Assembly: GCF_048269565.1 (NCBI RefSeq)
Contig: NZ_JBLXIK010000001.1
Coordinates: 1 to 64,000, forward strand
Direction of reading: 5' to 3'
DNA from: Maricaulis sp048269565
GTDB taxonomy: Bacteria; Pseudomonadota; Alphaproteobacteria; Caulobacterales; Maricaulaceae
DNA: 64,000 nucleotides
Shown here: piece by piece, positions 58,011 through 64,000 of the stretch
How the letters are laid out: each line of letters opens with the position of its first letter
How positions within the stretch are numbered: position 1 is the stretch's first letter
The notes under the pieces: generated by a model
Seen by the model: only the letters and a program-made list of their open reading frames with translations
Told to the model about the DNA's origin: nothing
Database searches by the model: none
Made by a program: the position numbers and the translations under genes

Positions 58011-59231
58011 ATGATGTCAGACCTTGCCGCCGCGTTCGATTTCGTTGCCGATTGCCATACCCGCGGCATGGGCGGCGTGCTGCATACGCCCTGCCAGCGC
58101 GCCGAGGCGCTGAGCGAGCTGACCGGCTGCGATATCCGGGTCAAGCTGGAGAATCTGCAGGCGACCGGCTCGTTCAAGGAGCGCGGCGCCTATGCCAAAC
58201 TGGTCAGCCTGTCGCCCGCCGAGCGGTCGCGCGGTGTGGTGGCGGCCTCAGCCGGCAATCACGCCCAGGGCGTGGCGCGGCATGGACGGCTGCTCGGGAT
58301 CGAGACGGTGATCTTCATGCCGCTCGGCACGCCGGCGATCAAGGTCAATGCGACGCGGGCTCTGGGCGCGAAAGTCGAACTCGCCGGCGCCGATTTCGAC
58401 GAGACCAGCCAGCTGGCCCGTGATTTTTGCGCTGCCGAAGGCCGGGTGCTGGTGCATCCTTTCGATGACCCGCTGGTGATGGCCGGGCAGGGCACGGTGG
58501 CAGCGGAAATGCTCGCCGATCAGGGCGATATTGATGTCATCGTGGTGCCGATCGGTGGCGGCGGGCTCGCCTCGGGCATCGCCCTGACCGCAAAACGGAT
58601 CAGGCCGGAGATCGAGATCATCGGCGTGCAGGCCGACCTGTTTCCCTCCTTCCACAATCTGTTTCACAGCGGTGCCCGGCCGGTTGGCGGCATGACGCTG
58701 GCCGAGGGTATTGCGGTGCGCGAGCCGGGCACCCTGACCCGGCGCGTGATGACGGAGATGCTCGATGATGTGTTGCTGGTCGACGAGCGCACGATCGAGC
58801 GGGCGCTGAACCTGTATCTGACGCGGTTGCGGGTTCTGCCCGAAGGGGCTGGCGCGGCGGGACTGGCGGCGGTGCTGGCGCATCCGGAGCGCTTTGCCGG
58901 CAAGGTGGTCGGCCTGGTGCTGACCGGCGGCAATATCGACACCCGCCTGCTGTCATCGCTGCTGCTGCGCGATCTGGCGCGCTCGCGGCGGCTGGCGCGT
59001 TTGCGCATCGAGCTGATCGATGTGCCGGGCCAGTTGTCCTCGGTCTCGCAGATCATCTCCGAGGCCGGCGGCAATGTGACCGATGTCGCCTATCACAAGA
59101 CCTTCTCCGACCTGCCGGCCAAGGTGACCTATATCGATATCTCGCTCGAGGCCCAGGACGCCGCCCATATGGACCGGGTGCACGCGGCCCTGCGGGAGGC
59201 GGGATTCCGGGCCGAATTGGCCGGTTACTGA
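58011..59231 (+). CDS. ilvA: threonine ammonia-lyase (threonine dehydratase) with ACT domain
   Basis: The 406-residue PLP enzyme deaminates threonine to 2-oxobutanoate, the entry to isoleucine. The PLP-lysine motif TGSFKERGA, the ligand loop SAGNHAQGVA and GGGGLASG are clear. A single C-terminal ACT domain (RIELIDVPGQLSSVSQIISEAGGNVTDV) gives about 406 residues, shorter than E. coli IlvA (514, two ACT-like repeats) and like the catabolic/TdcB-long type. Role assignment between biosynthetic and catabolic is open. Two adjacent ATGs start the gene with no strong ribosome-binding site. Confidence 0.93.
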   Translation: MMSDLAAAFDFVADCHTRGMGGVLHTPCQRAEALSELTGCDIRVKLENLQATGSFKERGAYAKLVSLSPAERSRGVVAASAGNHAQGVARHGRLLGIETVIFMPLGTPAIKVNATRALGAKVELAGADFDETSQLARDFCAAEGRVLVHPFDDPLVMAGQGTVAAEMLADQGDIDVIVVPIGGGGLASGIALTAKRIRPEIEIIGVQADLFPSFHNLFHSGARPVGGMTLAEGIAVREPGTLTRRVMTEMLDDVLLVDERTIERALNLYLTRLRVLPEGAGAAGLAAVLAHPERFAGKVVGLVLTGGNIDTRLLSSLLLRDLARSRRLARLRIELIDVPGQLSSVSQIISEAGGNVTDVAYHKTFSDLPAKVTYIDISLEAQDAAHMDRVHAALREAGFRAELAGY

Positions 59232-59409
59232 AGGGCGGGGGTGACAGCGGCGGCGGGACGCCTAAGCTGGATACGCCGGGCCGTGTTTCGGGCCAGAAAA
59301 TCGGCGAGTTTTCAACACTTCATGCCCGGACGCGACAAATTGCCATACAGATTTTGTGGAATCGCGCGATAAACCGGGGACAGACAGGCCAACATCCTCG
59401 GGGGCATCG

Positions 59410-61059
59410 ATGCAATCGCCGCAAACACTAACACGCAGCGGGCTGGATTTCAGTACCGCGACAGTGCTTCTCATCACCGTGCTCGGGGCCCTGTGGGCGC
59501 TGTTTGCTGCGGCTTTCGCACCGGATGCCGCGATGAAGGGCCAGTCCTGGCTGCTTCTGGCCGGTTTCCTCACCGGCATCCTGCTGCTGGTCGGCAGTAT
59601 CGCCAATGGCGGTGTCGAGACCGACGAGCGCGAGTATAACGAGAACCTGGTCAAGGCGGGGGTCATCGCCTCGCTGTTCTGGGCGGCGGCCGGGCTGCTG
59701 GTCGGCGTCATCATCGCCTTTCAGCTCGCCTTCCCGGTCATCAATATCGAGGACTGGGGCTTTACCAGTTTCGGACGCCTGCGGCCGCTGCACACTTCGG
59801 CCGTAATTTTCGCCTTCGGCGGCAATGTGCTGATCGCGACCTCCTTCTATGTCGTGCAGCGCACCTCGCGCACCCGCATTGCCGGCGGCATCTGGCCGTG
59901 GTTCGTGTTCTGGGGCTACCAGTTCTTCATCGTGATGGCGGCGTCGGGCTATCTGGTCGGCATCACCCAGTCGCGCGAATACGCCGAGCCGGAATGGTAT
60001 GCGGATATCTGGCTGACCCTGGTCTGGGTCGCCTATCTGCTGGTCTTCCTCGGCACGCTGTGGAAGCGCAAGGAACCGCACATCTATGTCGCGAACTGGT
60101 TCTACCTCGCCTTCATCGTCACCATTGCGATGCTGCACATCATCAACAATCTGGCCGTTCCGGTCAGCTTCCTCGGATCGCGCAGCTATTCCGCCTTCTC
60201 CGGCGTGCAGGATGCGCTGACGCAGTGGTGGTACGGCCATAACGCCGTTGGCTTCTTCCTCACCGCCGGCTTCCTGGGGATCATGTATTACTTCATCCCG
60301 AAACGGGTGAACCGGCCGGTCTATTCCTACCGCCTGTCGATCATCCACTTCTGGTCGCTGATCTTCATCTACATCTGGGCCGGTCCGCACCACCTGCACT
60401 ATACGGCGCTGCCGGAATGGGCGCAGACGCTGGGCATGGCCTTCTCGATCATGCTGTGGATGCCGTCCTGGGGCGGGATGATCAACGGCCTGATGACGCT
60501 CTCGGGCGCTTGGGACAAGCTGCGTACCGATCCGGTCGTGCGCATGCTGGTGATCTCGGTCGCGTTTTACGGCATGTCGACCTTTGAAGGTCCGGTGATG
60601 TCGATCCGCGCCGTCAATGCGCTGTCCCACTATACCGACTGGACCGTTGGCCACGTGCATTCCGGTGCGCTCGGCTGGGTCGGCTTCGTCTCCTTCGGGG
60701 CGCTGTATTGCCTCGTGCCATGGCTGTGGAAGAAGGCCGGCATGTATTCCAAGGCGCTGGTCGACTGGCACTTCTGGATCGCGACCTTCGGCATCCTGCT
60801 CTACATCACCTCGATGTGGGTTGCCGGCATCATGCAGGGCCTGATGTGGCGCGCCTACAACTCGCTCGGCTTCCTGGAATACTCCTTCGTGGAAACCGTC
60901 GAGGCGATGCATATCTCCTACATCATCCGCGCGGTCGGCGGCCTGCTCTATCTCGCAGGTGCCCTGATCATGATTTACAATGTCTATCGCACCATCCGGA
61001 GCGATGTGACCGAAGCGGACGAGGCGGTCTCGCCTCAACCCGCGCAGATTCCGGCCTAG
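59410..61059 (+). CDS. ccoN: cytochrome c oxidase cbb3-type, subunit I
   Basis: The 549-residue catalytic subunit has 12 or more transmembrane helices and the haem/copper histidines in RPLHTSAVIFAFGG, WWYGHNAVGFFLT, GPHHLHYTALPEW and the distal TVGHVHSGALGW. It reduces O2 with high affinity and pumps protons. The ATG at 59410 follows GGGGGC; the GTG-type start at 59356 adds a non-conserved 18 residues. It leads ccoN-O-Q-P. No FNR-type TTGAT-N4-ATCAA box is visible in the 178-bp upstream gap. Confidence 0.97.
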   Translation: MQSPQTLTRSGLDFSTATVLLITVLGALWALFAAAFAPDAAMKGQSWLLLAGFLTGILLLVGSIANGGVETDEREYNENLVKAGVIASLFWAAAGLLVGVIIAFQLAFPVINIEDWGFTSFGRLRPLHTSAVIFAFGGNVLIATSFYVVQRTSRTRIAGGIWPWFVFWGYQFFIVMAASGYLVGITQSREYAEPEWYADIWLTLVWVAYLLVFLGTLWKRKEPHIYVANWFYLAFIVTIAMLHIINNLAVPVSFLGSRSYSAFSGVQDALTQWWYGHNAVGFFLTAGFLGIMYYFIPKRVNRPVYSYRLSIIHFWSLIFIYIWAGPHHLHYTALPEWAQTLGMAFSIMLWMPSWGGMINGLMTLSGAWDKLRTDPVVRMLVISVAFYGMSTFEGPVMSIRAVNALSHYTDWTVGHVHSGALGWVGFVSFGALYCLVPWLWKKAGMYSKALVDWHFWIATFGILLYITSMWVAGIMQGLMWRAYNSLGFLEYSFVETVEAMHISYIIRAVGGLLYLAGALIMIYNVYRTIRSDVTEADEAVSPQPAQIPA

Positions 61060-61071
61060 GGGGAGACGGCT

Positions 61072-61830
61072 ATGTCAAAGGGCAAAAGCCTGTGGAGCGA
61101 ACTCCACAAAAAGCTGTTCGAGAAGAACTCGCTCATCCTCACGGTCGGCATTCTCGTCACCGTCTCGATCGGCGGCATCGTCGAGATTGCGCCGCTCTTC
61201 TATCTCGACTCGACGATCGAGGAGGTCGACGGCATGCGGCCCTATACGCCGCTGGAACAGCTGGGACGCGACATCTATGTCCGCGAGGGTTGCTATAACT
61301 GTCACTCGCAAATGGTCCGTCCGCTGCGCGACGAAGTCGAGCGCTATGGCCATTACTCGCTGGCCGCCGAGAGCATGTATGACCACCCCTTCCAGTGGGG
61401 TTCGAAACGGACCGGGCCTGATCTCGCCCGCGTCGGTGCGAAGTATTCCGACGAATGGCATCGCGACCATATGCGTGATCCGCGCTCGGTAGTGCCGGAA
61501 TCGATCATGCCGGCCTATGCCTTCCTGGAAACCTCGACCCTGAGCTATGAGAATGTCGCCGCCAATCTGCGCGCCCTGCGCACGGTCGGCGTGCCCTATA
61601 GCGACGAGATGATCGAGGCCGCGGTGTCCGATGTGACGACGCAGCTCGATCCTTTCGCCTCGGACTATGACGGCTTCCTGGCGCGCTATCCCGGCGCCAC
61701 CCTGCGCGATTTCGATGGCAATCCGGACCGGGTTTCCGAGCTCGACGCGCTGGTGGCCTATCTGCAAGTGCTCGGCACCATGGTGGACTTCTCCACCTAT
61801 GAAGCCGAAGCCGATGAAAATCTGAGATAG
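61072..61830 (+). CDS. ccoO: cytochrome c oxidase cbb3-type, subunit II (mono-haem)
   Basis: The 252-residue protein has an N-terminal membrane anchor (LILTVGILVTVSIGGIVEIAPLF), then a periplasmic cytochrome c domain with CYNCHSQM (CxxCH) and an axial methionine in the PESIMPAYAFL region. It passes electrons from CcoP to CcoN. It starts 12 bp after ccoN. Confidence 0.97.
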   Translation: MSKGKSLWSELHKKLFEKNSLILTVGILVTVSIGGIVEIAPLFYLDSTIEEVDGMRPYTPLEQLGRDIYVREGCYNCHSQMVRPLRDEVERYGHYSLAAESMYDHPFQWGSKRTGPDLARVGAKYSDEWHRDHMRDPRSVVPESIMPAYAFLETSTLSYENVAANLRALRTVGVPYSDEMIEAAVSDVTTQLDPFASDYDGFLARYPGATLRDFDGNPDRVSELDALVAYLQVLGTMVDFSTYEAEADENLR

Positions 61831-61839
61831 GGGGCGGCG

Positions 61840-62031
61840 ATGTATTCCATTCTCTCGAGCTTTGCCCAGACCTGGGGCATGTTGCTCTTCATCCTGCTGT
61901 TCACCGGCGCGCTGGCGTATGCCCTGTGGCCGCGCAACCAGAAACGCTTCGACGAGGCGGCACGTCTGCCGCTGAACGACGACGATGCACCGATCACCGA
62001 AGACGCGAATGAGGACCGGGCCCATGTCTGA
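61840..62031 (+). CDS. ccoQ: cbb3-type oxidase small subunit CcoQ
   Basis: A 63-residue protein with one transmembrane helix (TWGMLLFILLFTGALAYALWP) followed by a charged tail, the typical CcoQ/FixQ form. It stabilises the complex. It overlaps the ccoP start by 8 bp. Confidence 0.93.
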   Translation: MYSILSSFAQTWGMLLFILLFTGALAYALWPRNQKRFDEAARLPLNDDDAPITEDANEDRAHV

Positions 62032-62947
62032 TCACGAGGAAATCCGCGAAACCGACGCGCATTCGGGAACCGAAACCACCGGCCATGAGTGGGACGGGAT
62101 CAAGGAACTCGACACACCGCTGCCACGCTGGTGGCTGTACACCTTCTATGCCTGTATCGCGATCGGCGTTGTCTATATGGTGATGATGCCTGCCATTCCG
62201 GCCCTGCCGGGCCTGGCCGGGGAGACCGATCACACCCGCGGCGTCAGTAATAATTCCGAGCGCGCCAATGTCGCCGTTGCGATGGCCGATCTGGAGGCAT
62301 CGCGCGCTCCGGGTTTCGAGCGTCTGCGCGGGGCCTCCATCGACGAGATCGAGGACGATCCGGACCTGCTCGGTTTCGTGCGTGCTGCCGGCGATGCCGC
62401 CTTTGGCAATAACTGCTCGACCTGTCATGGTTCCGGCGCCCAGGGCTTTGTCGGCTATCCCAATCTCAATGACGATGTCTGGCTGTGGGGCGGCAGCTAT
62501 GAGGATATCCGCACCACGATCCGCTTCGGCATCCGCGGCGAGCATGCCGATACCCGCTTCTCGCAAATGCCGTCTTTCGGCCGTGACGCGCTGCTGACCC
62601 GGTCCCAGATCGGTGATGTCACCGATTATGTCCTCTCCCTGTCGGGACAGGATGGTCCGGCCGATGCCATCGCCCGCGGCGCCGAGATCTTCACCAGCCA
62701 GTGTGTCAGCTGCCATATGGCCGATGGCCGTGGTGACCGCACCCAGGGGGCTCCCGACCTGACCGATCAGAACTGGCTCTATGGCGGATCGCGCGACCAG
62801 ATCCTGGCGACCATCTATCGGGGTCCCTACGGCGTCATGCCCGCCTGGGAAGACCGGCTCGGCGACACCACGATCGATGCCTTGGCCGCCTATGTCTATC
62901 TGCTCGGTGGCGGCGAAGCTGCGGCAAGCCGCCCCACGGGTCAGTAA
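62024..62947 (+). CDS. ccoP: cytochrome c oxidase cbb3-type, subunit III (di-haem)
   Basis: The 307-residue protein has an N-terminal FixP-like segment (EWDGIKELDTPLPRWWLYTFY), one transmembrane helix and two cytochrome c domains with CSTCHG and CVSCHM. It receives electrons from soluble cytochrome c. The ATG at 62024 lies inside ccoQ, so translation is coupled; the in-frame ATG at 61985 is not used. Confidence 0.97.
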   Translation: MSDHEEIRETDAHSGTETTGHEWDGIKELDTPLPRWWLYTFYACIAIGVVYMVMMPAIPALPGLAGETDHTRGVSNNSERANVAVAMADLEASRAPGFERLRGASIDEIEDDPDLLGFVRAAGDAAFGNNCSTCHGSGAQGFVGYPNLNDDVWLWGGSYEDIRTTIRFGIRGEHADTRFSQMPSFGRDALLTRSQIGDVTDYVLSLSGQDGPADAIARGAEIFTSQCVSCHMADGRGDRTQGAPDLTDQNWLYGGSRDQILATIYRGPYGVMPAWEDRLGDTTIDALAAYVYLLGGGEAAASRPTGQ

Positions 62948-62988
62948 GTCGCATCGCCTCAACCTCTTGAACCGGGTTAAACGCCGCC

Positions 62989-64000
62989 ATGTCTGATACG
63001 CAAAAACGCAGCATGGCGGCGCCCGGGATCTCCCGATCGAAAGCCAAGGCGGTCAATGCCGCCGAGGAGCGCGAGCTCTACAAGAAGCGCGAAGCGATCT
63101 ATCCCAAGCTGGCGCATGGCAAGTTCCGCTTCGTCAAATGGGTGGTGATGGCCGTCACCCTGGCGGTCTATTATCTCGTGCCTTTCCTGCGCTGGGATCG
63201 CGGCGCCGATGCACCCGACCAGGCGGTGCTGGCCGATTTCGCCGGCCGGCGATTCTATTTCTTCTTCATCGAGATCTGGCCGCAGGAAGTCTATTACATC
63301 ACCGGCCTGCTGATCCTCGCGGCGCTGGCGCTCTTCCTGGTCACCGCATTGTTTGGCCGGGTCTGGTGCGGCTATGCCTGTCCGCAGACGGTGTGGACCG
63401 ATCTGTTCATCATGGTCGAGCGCGCCTTCGAGGGCGACCGCAATGCCCGCATCAAGCTGGACCGTGCGCCCTGGAGCTTCAACAAGGCCTGGCGCAAGAC
63501 CGGCAAGCACGCGGTCTGGCTGCTGATCGCCGCTGCGACCGGCGGGGCCTGGATCCTGTATTTCCATGATGCCTACGACACGCTGGCCAATTTCTTCACC
63601 GGCCAGGCCGATATCTCCGCCTATCTCTTCTTCGCGGTCCTGACCTTCACGACCTATGTGCTGGCCGGCACGATGCGCGAACAGGTCTGCACCTATATGT
63701 GTCCATGGCCGCGCATCCAGGCGGCGATGACCGACCGTGAGGCGCTCAACGTCACCTATCGCGTCGACCGCGGTGAACCGCGCGGGCCGCACAAGAAGAA
63801 TGATAGCTGGGAGGGCCGCGGCGATTGCATCGATTGCATGCAGTGCGTCGCCGTCTGTCCGATGGGGATTGATATCCGCGACGGCGCCCAGCTGGAATGC
63901 ATCCAGTGCGCCCTGTGCATCGATGCCTGCGATGATGTGATGGCCAAGGTCGATCGCCCGCTCGGGCTGATCGCCTACGAGACCGACGACAATATCGACC
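62989..64000 (+). CDS. ccoG: cytochrome c oxidase accessory protein CcoG (partial, runs off the window)
   Basis: About 337 residues are visible. Several membrane helices are followed by CGYACPQTVW and two 4Fe-4S ferredoxin clusters (CIDCMQCVAVCP and CIQCALCIDACDDVM). CcoG (RdxA/FixG) is implicated in copper reduction during cbb3 assembly. It starts 41 bp after ccoP; ccoH, ccoI and ccoS would be expected next, beyond the window. Confidence 0.96.
   Translation, partial: MSDTQKRSMAAPGISRSKAKAVNAAEERELYKKREAIYPKLAHGKFRFVKWVVMAVTLAVYYLVPFLRWDRGADAPDQAVLADFAGRRFYFFFIEIWPQEVYYITGLLILAALALFLVTALFGRVWCGYACPQTVWTDLFIMVERAFEGDRNARIKLDRAPWSFNKAWRKTGKHAVWLLIAAATGGAWILYFHDAYDTLANFFTGQADISAYLFFAVLTFTTYVLAGTMREQVCTYMCPWPRIQAAMTDREALNVTYRVDRGEPRGPHKKNDSWEGRGDCIDCMQCVAVCPMGIDIRDGAQLECIQCALCIDACDDVMAKVDRPLGLIAYETDDNID

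Noticed and set aside
59232..59409. FNR/FixK box expected before ccoNOQP
   Set aside because: No TTGAT-N4-ATCAA-like dyad is visible in the 178-bp upstream gap.

Overview
The window is a high-GC chromosomal segment from an alphaproteobacterium. The family signatures point to the Caulobacterales/Maricaulales side: a CC0125/CC1285-type lipoprotein, DUF2948 and UPF0262 around murA and infA, a large TonB-dependent receptor, many secreted peptidases and a cbb3 oxidase cluster. A Maricaulis- or Oceanicaulis-like marine bacterium is my best guess, by inference only. Three tRNAs are present (initiator Met, Thr-GGT, Phe-GAA). There is no rRNA, CRISPR array, intact prophage or intact insertion sequence.

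Layout. 1-2.7 kb: a partial Sel1/TPR-like gene, the initiator tRNA with a clear terminator, a DksA-type zinc-finger protein, a GNAT acetyltransferase and an isolated curlin-repeat secreted protein. 2.7-8.9 kb (minus strand): a thrA-thrB-thrC operon with 4-bp overlaps, preceded by a Thr/Ile/Met-rich leader peptide and a terminator hairpin, then ATP-type PEP carboxykinase. 9-12.7 kb: a DUF2891 protein, a pirin and an M28 peptidase. 12.7-19.2 kb: a copper-resistance island of cueR, a CueR-box promoter, a copper P-type ATPase, a Tat-exported multicopper oxidase with a Met/His repeat, CopB and a PepSY membrane protein. 19.4-24.5 kb: a wecB-nfrB-nfrA operon, apparently a compact surface-polysaccharide locus like the E. 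coli phage N4 receptor system. 24.5-27.3 kb: an intact ParDE pair, a GST, a hypothetical gene and a repeat-rich gap.

27.3-44.1 kb: an uncharacterised two-gene membrane module, a second GST, an S9 peptidase divergent from a TonB-dependent receptor, envelope proteins, both subunits of methylmalonyl-CoA mutase, a phage/GTA-associated DUF2793 protein, proline iminopeptidase, and a second parD followed by an internally deleted parE. 44.2-49.6 kb: a conserved core operon, murA-DUF2948-UPF0262-LMW phosphatase-infA-maf-RNase E/G-yacG, ending at tRNA-Phe. hisD, which often sits in this cluster, is missing. 49.6-52.8 kb: an atypical membrane-protein gene, several palindromic dispersed repeats, an old-yellow-enzyme reductase and a roughly 345-nt gene-free stretch with strong RNA-like base pairing. 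52.8-59.2 kb: an Excalibur protein, a paraoxonase-like esterase, RsgA, a conserved hypothetical protein, a Baeyer-Villiger-type monooxygenase and threonine dehydratase. 59.4-64 kb: ccoNOQP and the start of ccoG, the high-affinity cbb3 oxidase, running off the window.

The most notable items are the threonine leader attenuator, the candidate structured RNA at 52.35-52.70 kb, the minimal wecB-nfrBA locus, the regular 8 x 11-residue curlin, a palindromic repeat whose two copies carry paired changes in both arms, and the in-frame-deleted ParE toxin beside an intact antitoxin.
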